Source: Ottelia alismoides
Lineage: Eukaryota; Streptophyta; Magnoliopsida; Alismatales; Hydrocharitaceae
DNA length: 64,000 nucleotides
Reading direction: 5' to 3'
Assembly (NCBI GenBank): GCA_037367405.1
Contig: JAZKJV010008262.1
Span: 124,001-188,000, forward strand
Shown here: one piece after another, positions 1 to 10,890 of the stretch
How the letters are laid out: the number at the start of each line of letters is the position of its first letter
Numbering within the stretch: the first letter of the stretch is position 1
Position numbers and translations under genes: made by a program
Notes under the pieces: generated by a model
The model's input: the letters and a program-made list of their open reading frames with translations, nothing else
Told to the model about the DNA's origin: nothing
Databases searched by the model: none

Positions 1-756
1 CTGCAATTTTCAAAGATTTTTAATTTTTTTTATGGATTTTTAGAAAGATGATGCATATGCATTTTTGGTATTTTCAAAAATATTTTTCACATATTTTTGG
101 TATTTTTAATTTTGCAAATGTTTTTAGGATTTTTGAAGATAAAAAGATTTTGGCTAAAAACTAGGTACAAATAGTTACACATGGATGCATCTTATATTGC
201 AGGAATTATGTTTTTAAGAACTTACAAGGGGTAAGTGGTCAATTTTATAGATGTATATAATAAATCATTTTAGTGTGATGTATATATTCCTCAAACTTAT
301 TTGAAAAGATTTTTCAAACAATTTTAAAAACAATAGTCCAAAATAATTTTTACAAATAATTTTATAAACATGTACATTTATTTGAAAATCATTTTACAAA
401 GGTTTTTCAAATAGTATATATAGATTTTTCAAAATATTTTTGCAACCATTTTCCAAACATTTACAAATCGGTTTTCAAATATTTTTGTTTCACATAAAGA
501 AAATAAATTTTGAAAACAAAATATTTTTACAAAGGTTGAAAATATTTAACAAAATATTTTCCAAATAGTTTTCAAAAGATTTTTCAAAAGTATTTTCAAA
601 CTATTTTCCAAACATTTTGCAAAAAATATTTTTACCTGATTTATTAATCAGTAAATACAAAACTAATTTTAATAATAATAGACATCTTTTATTAAGGTTT
701 TTAATGAATTTTAATAGTATAATTAGCCATAATTATTAATAAAAATACGAAGGTAT
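1..756 (-). repeat. AT-rich 3' UTR of copy Z with degenerate TTTTCAAA repeats
   Basis: No gene is visible. The stretch is a low-complexity run of TTTTCAAA / TTTTGCAAA-like units separated by roughly 5-10 nt. The same type of sequence fills the 3' UTRs of A1 (15470-16120 and 16890-17240) and D (26120-26800), so it is a family trait of the elements and not random AT-rich DNA. Confidence 0.6.
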
Positions 757-1390
757 GAGTTATGGCTAAAGTATATATGGAGTTTATACGACTCCTCTAT
801 ACTTAGCTTGAGTTATGTCCTCATAGATGAAAGAGAAAAGAGAAGACACAACTCGTAGGAAGTATAGAAAAGTCTAAGGAATGAACGAATGGAGACATGA
901 ATGAACGAATGATAATTTGACTGTTCCCCCTATACTTAGGATCAAAAAATCCTAAGTATAACAGATTGTACACAAAGCAGGGAGGGTCAAGAATGGGAAT
1001 GAACAGATCATACTTAGACCGTCTCCCCCTATACTTGGGTAAGATATCCCTAAGTATAAACAAGAAGAGGAGACAATGGAGAAGACCAACGGATGAAAGA
1101 ACTCATGGCATGTCCCCCTATGCTTAGGACAAAGTGCATCCTAAGTATAGAAGGCTGACAAAAAGGGGCGACACCTTTTTGGCAGAAAAAGAAGATAGAA
1201 AAGGAAAAGAAGTTAAGAAGAAAAGATATCAGACGATGGAGGAAGAGAGGATAGAATTTATACACCAACCCCCCTATACTTAGGGTAAAAGAAGCCCTAA
1301 GTATAAGCAACAACAGGAGTGATGAAATAGAACGATGAATGAACACTCGGCACATCCACCCCTTATACTTAGGACAAAGCAAGTCCTAAG
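757..1390 (-). other. Hairpin array of copy Z (five short palindromes plus a long terminal one)
   Basis: Short inverted repeats lie at about 926-961, 1025-1058, 1114-1150, 1269-1306 and 1357-1390. Each has arms related to CTATACTTAGG and CCTAAGTATAG around a loop of 6-10 nt. On the plus strand a C-run precedes each one, so on the element's sense strand each hairpin ends in a G-run. Nearest the LTR (about 757-880) is a longer imperfect hairpin built from GAGTTATG / CACAACTC-type arms. The array sits just after the coding remnant, as in D, A1, E and F. Several arms carry substitutions, in line with an old copy. Confidence 0.8.
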
Positions 1391-1488
1391 AAAGACACAC
1401 ATGAAAATGGGTTGGATGAGCGAAATGGTAGATGGACAGAGGTAAAAGAAAGCGAATATACAATAGAATGGACGAACAAAGGGCCAAG

Positions 1489-2180
1489 AAGGTCGAAAGC
1501 GAACCTTCTCGCGGGACCGCTGAGGGATAGATCTGACAAGGTGTAGGTCGACATTAGGGCCCTCAGATGACACAAAACGATCAGGGTCAACACCATGAAG
1601 CTCCTCAATGGTCCTAGAGTGTGAAGGCACAGATGGACCAGTGGAAGAAGTACAACTAGGTCCATCCTTGGGAGTCTCGCTGATATCAAAGTGAAAAGGG
1701 ACGAACTCATCATCGGAAGAAGTGTATTTGATGCCGGCCTATGAGGTCTCACCTAGGTCAAAACCAAAAGGAACGAACTCATCAGTGGAAGTAGTCGAAC
1801 TGTGTTCGTCCTCTACATTCTCAACCAGTTCATATTTCTCATAAAAAGGTCCAAATTCCTGAATAAAAGCAATCGAATCAAATTCGGTCTTTTCAGTCTC
1901 ATCTGAATATGAGCGAACATGAACGAATCCATTAGTGAAAGTAGTCAAGTCATGTCCTTCTTATCTAGTCTCTAAATCTTCCCTCCACTCTAGGGTATCA
2001 ATCGTGTAAATCCCGCGGATGACATCAATACATTGCCAAGTCCTAGAAGAAGGAATTCCGAGGTCCATGCTTTCCAAGTCTTCCTCCTTGGAGAGGAATT
2101 CTTGGGTCTTACTAGAATCCAATATGCAGCAAAAGTCTCTGATCGTCTCATCAAGGTCATGGTCCTTGAGGTCAGCCAAG
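1489..2180 (-). pseudogene. C-terminal remnant of the non-autonomous element's protein
   Basis: Minus-strand coding remnant matching the C-terminal third of the 687-residue D protein, split over more than one frame. Recognisable pieces are ESMDLGIPSSRTWQCIDVI (D has ESMDLEFPPPGVWRCVDEI), DEFVPFGFDLGET, DEFVPFHFDISET and the tail IPQRSREKVRF. The stop that ends the D frame has become a sense codon here, so the frame would run on into the hairpin array. The protease-like domain and proline/tyrosine-rich N-terminus seen in D are deleted. Function unknown. The motif repeats show that the family's C-terminal architecture is shared by at least two copies. Confidence 0.7.
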
Positions 2181-2195
2181 ATAGGTGGTGTTGAA

Positions 2196-2477
2196 GCGGG
2201 TTTTTCACGGGTCTAAAATACATCTCACATAAGGCGGAAACGTAGTCGTTGTGGTGATTCACAAGAAATCCTACTTCAAACAATAATTAACCCACAATAG
2301 GTGATCAAACAGTGAAAAGCAATGCAGAGTTAAAATTTATTATAACTCTAAAAGATGTGTATAGTGCAAGTAATGTAGAGTGTCGAACACAGAGAACAAG
2401 CAAGTAGATTGGGGTAAAAATGACAAAATGGGAATGCAATGTATTTGTCTATATAAGTGCTATTTTTATGGGTCTTT
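2196..2477 (-). repeat. 3'-end fragment of an LTR (copy Z, minus orientation)
   Basis: Read on the minus strand, this matches the last 280 or so bases of the D/LTR1 type LTR. It has the GAGTTA...TAACTC hairpin with AATAAA (2327-2348), the run through GGGTTAATTATTG, and TTAGACCCGTGAAAA. The final ~8 bases of the LTR, the PBS, leader and front of the reading frame are deleted, so LTR sequence joins the coding remnant directly. On its other side it is cut by the start of LTR1 at 2478. Confidence 0.65.
2327..2348 (-). promoter_or_regulatory. AATAAA-bearing hairpin in the Z LTR fragment
   Basis: On the minus strand, GAGTTA and TAACTC arms enclose AATAAA. The same structure occurs near the 3' end of LTR1, both D LTRs and solo LTR S. 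It is probably the poly(A) signal of the element. Confidence 0.5.
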
Positions 2478-3630
2478 AATGAATCTACATTTCATCATCT
2501 TTATTCTATCATTTTGGCCTTAAAAACCCTAGTAAATGCGTGTAAATAGGCTTAATTTAGGCATTTTAGCATTCATGCATAATTGTGTAAATAGTGTATA
2601 AAATGCAGTTTTTAAAGCCAAAATTATAGAATAAAGAAAAGAAAAGAAAAAGAATAAAATATTGTAAATATTTTATGACATGAAATCCCGAGACCTAGGC
2701 ATCTCGATGACTGGGTCGACAAGGAAGAAAGTAGGGGGAGATAAGGGCCAAAATACAATAAAAATACCTTTTATTTAATTCATTCTTTACTCATTTTGGG
2801 ATCTATTTTTGGTTCTACTTTTTATACTTCAAATAAATAAACTTTGAACTTGAAAGTTGTATATAATTAAATATAGAAACATACAAAATTGATTCATATA
2901 AAAATAATGTACAGATAAAAAGATATGATCTAAATAAGATTCCAGAATCCCAACTTCCCAGACCTGTATCTTGCAAATAAAAACTCGAAACGCATCAAAC
3001 TCACCTTTAATTGTATATAATTTAAAATAAGCTATCTAATGATTTCACATTTTGCGGAGCTACGGTTTGAAAGTTGAGTTTTGGTCCCTTATTGTATACT
3101 TGTACAGACTAAAATATTCATTTTATTATTTATTCATTATTTTTATAATTTCTTACTTTTATAATTTTGTAAATATTATTTATACTTTATTTGTACATTA
3201 AAATCAGAATAAAATCCTAAAGAAAACACAAAATAAAATACTTGTATATATCACATACCTAGGTATAATACCTATACATATACCTACAGAATTGATTCTT
3301 CTATTTAATTAAGAATATAAAACACTTCAGAAAAATAAAATAAAAATATATTTAAGTGTATAAAAATACTTTATAAATTCATAAAATAATAAACAAAATA
3401 AATAAAATTAAATGTATAAAATAAAAAATAAAACAATAAAATATATAAATAAATAAACCTATATAGACCTAAAATAGTAAGTTGTAAATTTATACCTCAT
3501 AAAAATAATTAAAAATAATATTAAAATACCTTATAAAATAATAAACATTTTTTATTAATAATTAAAAATTAATAAAATCATTTTCTATTTTTAAATGATT
3601 TAACAAATTATTTCCAGGGATTTTTCCTAG

Positions 3631-3682
3631 TTGGTCCACGTGGACCAACCGGGCGCCAGTCCACGTTGACCGGCGGGTCAAC
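3631..3682 (+). promoter_or_regulatory. G-box palindrome plus inverted W-box pair in LTR1
   Basis: A perfect 18-bp palindrome (3631-3648, left arm TTGGTCCAC) centres on CCACGTGG, a G-box. It is followed at 3665-3682 by GTTGACC / GGGTCAAC, two W-box cores (TTGAC) facing each other across 3-4 bases. The module recurs in the D LTRs and in part in LTR2 and S. G-boxes bind bZIP/bHLH factors and W-boxes bind WRKY factors in plants; use here is inferred. Confidence 0.5.
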
Positions 3683-4559
3683 TGGGCGTCCCTCACTCCA
3701 TGTGCCCGTGTCAGAGCTCGTTTGACCCCCATCTTTGCGATTTTTTCGAGGCCAGAACTTAGATCATTTCATGCAAGTCCCTTCTTGACTTTTCTTCCTT
3801 GAACAATGAGGAATCACGCCTAGGTGATTCCTTGGACTTCGAATCACCGATCCACCTGCAATGTCTCGTTCTTTCCATCCGACCGTCAACCCCATATAGT
3901 GCACCTCGACCTTCCATTCAAAATTTGAACCCTTCTTCCATAGGTTTAGCTCCCCCTCTCGTGCCCAATTGCTTCAGGAAGGTGACAGCTTCCCTTGGAG
4001 CACTTCGGGCTGGTCGAGTGACGCCCGAGGCGGCTCCACTACCTCCGCCTTTCGCCGGGGTTGAGGTACCCCCTCCCTCTGGTTTCAACCATCGAGGCAG
4101 CCCTCTCTCTCTTGTATTTTCCTTGTATTTTATTCGCCATAGTCTTAGGAATATTTTCCCCCAAACATTTCGTCACTTCGTCCATCGATTCGCCCAACAC
4201 GAACACCTCGTCGGAGTGCACCACCGGCCACCCGTCATTTCGCCGCTATTTCACCTCCACGGGGTCCAGGCACTTTGCCCTGGACCCTTTCACTCATTTT
4301 TTGTAGGTCAAAGCCCTTTGACTCGGGTCTGGTAGCACTCTTGTTCGCTCGCCGGAGGTACTCGGAGCCCAAAGCTCTGCCGCCTCCTCGTGAGCACCTC
4401 GGTCGTTGCCGAGGAGTTTTGAAGCCTCCAGGAGCTAGAGGAGGACCACAGGAGGTTGTGCGCCACTTTTGAAGCCCTAAGGACACCAGATCATCGAGAT
4501 CTGGAGCGGGGAAGCTCGCCTCGCCGGCGTTGCTTCCCTGTTCTTCGTCAAGGGCTCTC

Positions 4560-4745
4560 CGCCGTTGGATCATGCCGCACCTCCAGTTCGCACAGCCACC
4601 ATCGGATCATCAACGCTCTCCACCGTTGGATCTCAATCTGAAATCTAATCTCGGACGTTGGCTGCGAAGCGTCATCGGCCGTTCAAATCGCGTCACGTGT
4701 CAAGTGACCTCGTCTTCACTGTTGGATCGCCAGGCGTTGGGTATT
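4560..4745 (+). promoter_or_regulatory. Cluster of CCGTTGGATC-like motifs in LTR1
   Basis: Several copies of GCCGTTGGATC or near variants occur at about 4562, 4598, 4622, 4676 and 4721, close to the end of the GC-rich part of the LTR. The reverse complement, GATCCAACGGC, contains the AACGG core of plant MSA elements (MYB3R targets). The same motif is spread through the LTRs of the other elements. Confidence 0.4.
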
Positions 4746-6124
4746 TTGCACCTACACCCTCGCCTATTTTGACTTTTAGTTTTAGTCCATAAACTTTCAG
4801 TTGTAGTTTAAATATTTTTGTAATATTTACATCCACGCTCCCGTACTTTATTTATTTGCACTTAGGTCCTATCCACATCACCTCACGTGCCCATGCGCGT
4901 GAGGGGGCTGAGTATTTTGCATAGGACCCTCTGCGGGTTTATTTATTTTGTTTTAATCCAGGAACTCTTCTGTCACGTGTAATATTTTTGGGTAATTTGT
5001 ATGTAAGCCCCTGGGATTTTTGTATATTGCGTTTAGATCCTTTTTAGGCGCGTGCTAGTCACGTGTAGGGTGGGTAATTTGCAGGCGTGCCCTAGCGGCT
5101 TCTATTATTTGTATTTAACCCTGGAACTTTGTTTATCAGTTGTAAAATTTTGCAAAAAATTGTACTGTGCCCCTTGGATGTTTGCTTATTTACATATATG
5201 CCCTTGCTAGTAGTGTATTTTCTTGTTGTTTTATCTATTTATTTCATGCATCTATAAATTTCTAAAAATCACCAAAAAAATTACCTTAGGCTCCTGTTGC
5301 ATTGTAATTTCACGCTATATTTTTATTTTGTATTTCTAGTGCATTTTAATATTTATAAAAATTCAAAAATATGCATTTTCAGTACTGTTTGCATTAGAAA
5401 ATCCAAAAAAATTAGTAAAAATTTTTGAAAAATTCCAAAAAAATACATTTTGTGTGTCTTATCATATTTTACTGTCAATCCAAAAATCACTAAAAAAATT
5501 CAAAGTAAAATTCCTAAAAATTAGAAAACCTTTAAAAACTTCATAAAAATCAAAAAAATTCAAGAAAAATCTAAAAAATGCAAACTCGATTTTTGTATAT
5601 TCTTTATCTGATTTATTCCCTTTATTTTAAAATTAATTTGAGGAATTTTGGATACTATTTTATATTTTTAATCCTCATTTTAATTTCGGCCAGTAGCTTA
5701 GTTTACTATTTTCTAGTGTTTTGACTTTTAAAAATACCAAAAACATTCAGAAAAAATCTCTAAAAATCACAAAAACACCATAAAATTATAAAAAGACCAA
5801 AAACATTTGATTTCCTGATTTTTGAGCATTTTTTCTTATTTTTATAAATACTCTTTTATTCTCTTTTCTTATATTGTGTATAGATTCTATTTATAAAAAA
5901 AGTTATAAAATATAAAAAGAAAATAAAAAATCAGTAAATTAAAAATAAAAATATAAAAATATAAAATGAAAATGAAAAAAAATGAAAAATTAAAAACCCA
6001 CAAAAATTTGCATATTGGTAAGCACTTAATCACATTCACTTTTTGTGCATCACTTGCTTGACCTATCCTGCTTGCTCCCTGAGTTCGACACTCTACACAT
6101 ACTTGCACTATACACATTTTTGTA

Positions 6125-6147
6125 GAGTTAATAATAAATTTTGACTC
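6125..6147 (+). promoter_or_regulatory. Putative poly(A)-signal hairpin of LTR1
   Basis: GAGTTA and TGACTC arms (one G-T pair) enclose AATAAA about 140 bases before the LTR end. The hairpin is conserved in Z, both D LTRs and S. Confidence 0.5.
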
Positions 6148-6286
6148 CACCTCTGTTTTCATTGCTTGAATTGTTTGTTGTGGGTTAATTGTTGATTAAT
6201 TAGGGTTTCTTGCGGGTCACCACAACAACTTCGTCTCCGCTTTGTGTGAGACGTATTTAGACCTGTGAAAATCCCTAGTTATCAAA

Positions 6287-6302
6287 TGGGAGCTCGTAGT
6301 TC
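6287..6302 (+). other. Damaged primer-binding site of A1
   Basis: After the LTR end (TTATCA) and two spacer bases, the intact PBS of element D reads TGGCGCCGTTGCCGGGGAGC on its sense strand. A1 has TGGGAGC at the same place. The simplest reading is a deletion of about 13 bases between TGG and GAGC, removing nearly all complementarity to tRNA-Asp. The sequence downstream (CTTGTGATTATTTGTCTA) again matches D. Confidence 0.6.
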
Positions 6303-8057
6303 GAACTTTGCTTGTGCTTGTGATTATTTGTCTATATTTTTTCTCCATCATTTTTTTCCTTTATTTGATATACATTGTTGAATTGTCTGACCACTCTCCT
6401 TGTTTGGATTTTGTGCGAGATACGCGGACCGAGGGAGGAGCCCCTCTTGGAGCACCTTCGCACCTATGTGAGGCGACTTTAGCCTAGCACGAAGAAAGAT
6501 TTGGAGGATTTCGAAGACAAATTTTGAGCACATTTTTGAGCATTTTAGTGCATTTATTTATTTTGTAATTTGAAGTGAGAGAGAGACCCTTTAATTTGTA
6601 ATAATACAGGTACATTTGGACTTGGACACTCGGGCCCAATTTTCAAGTGTTTGTACACTTGAGGGCTCACCGCGGTTTTCATCAGTTTTTCCACCGCTTG
6701 TCATTTTCCGGATTTGTTTTATTATCTTTAATTTTGTGGAATGAGCCCTTAGTTTTTAGGCTTGCTTGATCGTGTAGTCTAAGGCCAAACACTTAACAAC
6801 CTTTGCATGCACCTATAGATTTATCGTTTGGATTTAGATCTAACTGATTGTTAAACATATAACTTGAAACCACCGCACCGCGAGAGTCCCCGTACAGCGC
6901 TGGCAGGACCCATTGTGGTGGGCACCGAGGGGATTCCAAGATCGGACTTTCTAGGTTTCGTTTTGTGTATTTAGCATTTGGTTCATCACGCTAGCAATTG
7001 CCTACTTAGGACGATTTCCGTTGGCATATCGACATATAGTATAGGTTTATAAATTCCTGTTTTGCATCCCGCATGGAGAGAGCCAGGAAGCACTGTAAGT
7101 CTTCTATCTGAGCATTCATCATTTAGGCACTAGGGTGAGATTTCCATCTTAGTGCCAACTTGCATTGTCTTTTCCGACTCTCTTCCCCTATTTTTGGATC
7201 AAATAGGGCTCAAAGAAAAATACAAAAAAACATTAGGCGCTTGTATTGAATTGACTCAAAGCAAGTGATAACACCAAAAAAATTTAAAAAAGGGACTGCT
7301 AAAGAAAACTTGACCTAAATAAAATGGGCTAATTGAACACATTGCTTGGGGTGAGCAAAGCCCTCATTTGTATTCAGGTTGCATGGGAAGGTCTCCTTCC
7401 AAGTGAGAGAGCAGCTTCGTAAGGATTAGTGCCCAAAATCCAGTTTGTGGCTGCCTTGTGTATCGCCTGGATTTCCGAAGTATTGGCACTTCTATCGTAC
7501 GTAGACGAGTAGGGCTTGGTCACCATTGATGACTCTCTATTGTGTAGAGCATCGACCTTGTCCGAAGTATTGAGCATAGGCCACACCTTCACGAGGGTGT
7601 CTGTCTCATTGTCTTACGTCCGAGTAGGTTCTTGCACGCTCACAGGTGATTCCGTTGCGAGCGAGATCCGAAGTATCGGTTTCGCCTATCGGCTTCCTCC
7701 CTTTATTTCTTTGGCTGAGTAGGGATCCAGGAAGGATTACAAGGACTTCAAAAAGTGCAGACTACAAGTTACACAGGAGGAGGACAAGTACGAGATACTT
7801 TTATGGCAGTACTCTCTCTCTCTCTCTTATAGGCGTAGCGCTCTAAGGACTCGTTCAAAGATTAATTGCCTGAATTCAATCTAAAAACTACAAAGATAAT
7901 AGCCGATCCCTTACGGCTTCATGAATTGAGTCGGTGAACCCCTTGTATTGTGTTTGATTGACTAGTTGATTTTAGGTCAAGATCAAAAACACCGCATAGT
8001 TGTGCACAATTTTGCCCCCCTCTTCATTTCTCATTCTTGCTCTTCTCAATAGTCACG
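6303..8057 (+). other. 5' leader of A1 (non-coding)
   Basis: About 1.75 kb with no supportable gene. It holds the conserved leader motif GGGACTGCTAA...ACTTGACC (7292-7316), followed by a G4/C-rich stem-loop (7346-7366) found in all four leaders of the window. A short CT microsatellite lies near 7812. A pyrimidine-rich run ending in AG (8051-8052) stands just before the gag ATG. Confidence 0.55.
7292..7366 (+). other. Conserved leader motif and stem-loop (A1)
   Basis: GGGACTGCTAA, then ACTTGACC, then TTGGGGTGAGCAAAGCCCTC. The same order is found in E (35599-35670), D (30082-30010, minus) and F (52609-52538, minus). It is a candidate packaging, dimerisation or splicing signal. Confidence 0.5.
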
Positions 8058-10325
8058 ATGATGGGAAGGAGATCTCTTAGGCTTCTCTGACAGCACCGCT
8101 ATCCAGCACTCCTCCCTATTCATCTAGACGGCTTTGGGGAGTCTAGAACCAATCTCGGATGCTGAGTTCACTTCCACCATGTTCCCCCTCGACTACCCTT
8201 CTTCGTCCATCAGTCTAGTAGTTTCAGAGTTTAGTGCAACACAGAGCTCAGAACATTTGACGACACCTGAGATGGGTTCTTTTGCCTTTTCAGAGAATCC
8301 AGCAATGGCAGACAGAGGAGAACACTCAGATGAGCAGGAACACCCTCCATTCTTATATGACCAAGCTGCCATCAACAATTCACTCTTAGCCTCCCTGGAG
8401 ATCATGTAGAGACAAATCAGAGACCAGGGAGTATTAATGGGTGATATTATGAGAGAGTTGGCGCAGATGCGAGAGGGCAGAGATGGTAGACATGAGGGTG
8501 GTGGTGGAGATATACCAGTAGCTGCAGGAGGAGGAGTAGGAGAACCTGACTAGGAGCGGCCACCACAGATGACCATGAGGTAGTTGCACAACCCAGCTGC
8601 GACCCTCACTCACCGTTGGATTCAGCTTCCTCCCATTGTTGGGAATTTTAAGCTTCACCCGCAGACGATCCAATTATTGCCCAAGTTTCATGGACAAGGC
8701 ACCGAGGAACCTCATCTCCATCTGCAGGAATTTGAGATGATTTGTAGCACTGCCCATGACAGATTCGTGGACGAGGACATAATCAAGATGATTGCCTTCC
8801 CATTCTCCTTGGCTGACAGAGCAGCCTATTGGCTGAAACACCTTGGGAGGTACGTCACATCCTGGGCACAACTCCAGACCGTCTACTTAAATAAGTATTA
8901 TCCTCTTGGCCGGACGAATGCAACACGAGCTATGATCAGCAATTTTACAATGATCCCAAATGAACAATTCCATGAGGCTTGGGATCGCTTCAGAGAGCTC
9001 ATTGACCGGTGTCCACATCATGAAATATCAAAGCCCAACTTGGTTCAGAGTTTCTTCTATGGGCTGACATCGGAGCTGCAGGGGCTAGTAAATGCCTCTT
9101 GTGGTGGGTCCTATTTCTCCAAGGGTGAAGACGACGTTTGGGACATTTATGAAGGGATGACAGAGAACTCGACAGTCATGTCCCAAGCCCGTGTCTACAC
9201 ACAGCAGAAACCACCTCAAGGAGCATGATCATTTCAGAGGATTTCCCGCATCGATGCCGGTCCCCACACTCTGTCAGCAGCTGCAGCCCAAGCCGAATCC
9301 GTAGCAGCTGACATGGGAATCATTAGCGAGAAGTTGGACTGCCTCAAGATCCTCGAGAAAAAGCACAGTCAAGGTCTTGCTCAGATGGACCTTATTACGA
9401 AGACAATGAGTGACCTGAAGACACAGATTCTTTGCATCCAGGAGGCACAGACGTCTACTCAGTAGCCACCCAGGTCACGGGCTAATCCCAGCAGTAGCAG
9501 CTCCACCCGGCCTTCGGCCACGCACTGCCAAGTCCATCACATCCAAGCAGAGCCGGTCCAACAGCTACAGTATTACCCGTCACAACCACAATCTCAGGAC
9601 ACTTAGATGGTGGTCTATCATCCTGATTAGCCACTGGCAGTTCTACCTCCACCATCCTTCGAGCAGGAGCCATTGATGGAAGTCAATGGGATATGGTATG
9701 ATCGATACCCACATCCAGTCGGGATTCGACACGATCACCCCAGATTCTGCTGGACCACTGGAGGGACCTCTTCCCAACAGCAGCCTCCAGCTCAGGGCCA
9801 TCAGAACAGCCGGCAACACCAGCAGCAGCCCCAGTATGCCCACCAGCAGTACCAGCATGGTCCTCGTCCCGCCTATCAGGGACAACAGTAGAGGCAGCGT
9901 CAGCAGCCTCACCAGACATACTCCCAGCCTCCCCAATACCAGCAATAGCCTCATTTCCAGCAGGGAACACTTTCGATTCTCAGGCGCCTGCCTTTGAGAA
10001 CCCAGCGCTCGATGACCTCGCCTGCTTGCTCTCTGAACATCAAGTATCCTTCCGGCGGGAAATGGACGAGTTCCGGCAGGAGATGAGGGATATCATCAAG
10101 GGCAAGGCCGCCATACCTGCACATATTGAGCCTAACCCGAACAATCTGAAAAGGAAGTCTGAGCAGGTACAGTTTACAGAGGATACCTCTCCTAGTGATT
10201 ATTTGAGTGACATGTCTTCTTTGTATGATGCTGATTTCGTGACTACTAGGAGCGGTAGGATGCCAGCCGGCAACGCCTCATCTGAGCGACAACAACACGA
10301 GGAATCAAGAGCGCCATATGAGTAG
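8058..10325 (+). pseudogene. gag: gag of A1 (decayed)
   Basis: Structural capsid/nucleocapsid region. Start taken at ATG 8058 (MMGRRSLR, as in E), right after a pyrimidine-rich AG. The frame is soon lost by an indel and resumes near 8134. The best preserved part (8584-9228, 214 codons) is the retrotransposon gag domain with ADRAAYWLKHL, NEQFHEAWDRFRELIDRCP and QGLVNASCGGSYF. C-terminally there is the conserved NGIWYDR motif (near 9687) and a Q/H/P-rich tract (about 9760-9960). No CCHC zinc knuckle is visible. Stops occur at 8407, after 9226, and elsewhere, with at least one more frameshift. A TAG at 10323 ends the last in-frame piece; translation beyond it continues in the same frame into the acidic linker. 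Confidence 0.8.
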
Positions 10326-10890
10326 AGTAGCGGTGCTGATGCCGCTAATGATGATGTGGATGACGGTGGTGCTGATGCCACCAAAGATGGAGATCCAGAT
10401 GGCGGTACTGAGCCCGTCATTATACCTGATGCAGACGGTGGTGCTGAAGCCACCATTTTTGATGTAGAGCCAGAGCGCGGTGCTGATGCCGCCAAGTCAG
10501 ATGCCGTTGGTGGTACTGAAGCTACCACTTCTACTTCTGTTGAGCTCCCATGTGTAGTGTTTCCACCTTTTGTATCTCAGGAATGTGATAACAAAAAGAA
10601 CAAAAAATGAATAAAGGAAAGGTTTTTGTATCTACTTCGAGTCCATATGTGTTGCATGGTGATAATTGTATGGATTCCATTCCTTCACAGGCACAGGAAC
10701 CTATTCCCAGTCTTCCATCTGAGGAAGCCCCTACTATCCCCTTCCCTGAAGCACTCCGTTTGGCGAAGGGGAACAAAAGAGAAAATCCAAAAAAGACTCA
10801 ATAGGTAGAGTTCAGCAACCATATGGTCGACAGATTCCAGATCCAGCTAACTCTACAGGAGGAACTTGAGCGCCCCTCTTCCTAAAGAAC
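10326..10890 (+). pseudogene. Acidic repeat linker between gag and protease (A1)
   Basis: In the frame of the gag tail, residues repeat a GGADA / GGAEA / GGTEA unit six or so times (about 10326-10530): SSGADAAND, DGGADATKD, PDGGTEP, DGGAEATI, RGADAAKS, VGGTEATT. It is followed by a Ser/Pro-rich stretch and a basic KGNKRENPKK segment before the protease. E carries a diverged counterpart (38230-38440). Function unknown; it may be a spacer of the polyprotein. Confidence 0.5.

Larger units (their letters stand above)
1..2195 (-). mobile_element. Fragment of non-autonomous Athila-like LTR retrotransposon (copy Z)
   Basis: This minus-strand fragment is the 3' half of an element of the same family as D (21509-34911). 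Reading on the minus strand, it holds the C-terminal part of the D-type reading frame (2180-1489), the hairpin array (about 1390-757) and an AT-rich 3' UTR that runs off the left edge. Its 3' LTR would lie outside the window. Leader, PBS and the N-terminal half of the frame are missing: the coding remnant abuts a scrap of 5' LTR at 2196. The similarity to D is clear in protein motifs (DEFVPF-x-FD) and in the order and spacing of hairpins. It is older or more decayed than D. Confidence 0.8.
2478..6284 (+). repeat. LTR1, 5' LTR of element A1
   Basis: It starts with a mutated form of the family terminus TGATGAATC (here TAATGAATC) followed by a stretch shared with the D LTRs and solo LTR S: TTCATCATCTTTATTCTATC. 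It ends in TTATCA at 6281-6284, two bases before TGG of the PBS remnant. About 3.8 kb. AT-rich flanks surround a GC-rich centre (about 3600-4760) with G-box, W-box and CCGTTGGATC motifs. The 3' part holds the AATAAA hairpin (6125-6147). The sequence is closer to the D LTRs than to LTR2. Confidence 0.75.

Noticed and set aside
6287..6306. PBS for a different tRNA in A1 (TGGGAGCTCGTAGTTCGAAC)
   Set aside because: It resembles a tRNA acceptor and T-arm at first sight, but the complement does not form a proper T-loop. Alignment with D explains it as a deleted tRNA-Asp site.
7374..7846. Small frames in the A1 leader
   Set aside because: Under 75 codons, not conserved in the E or D leaders, no domain.
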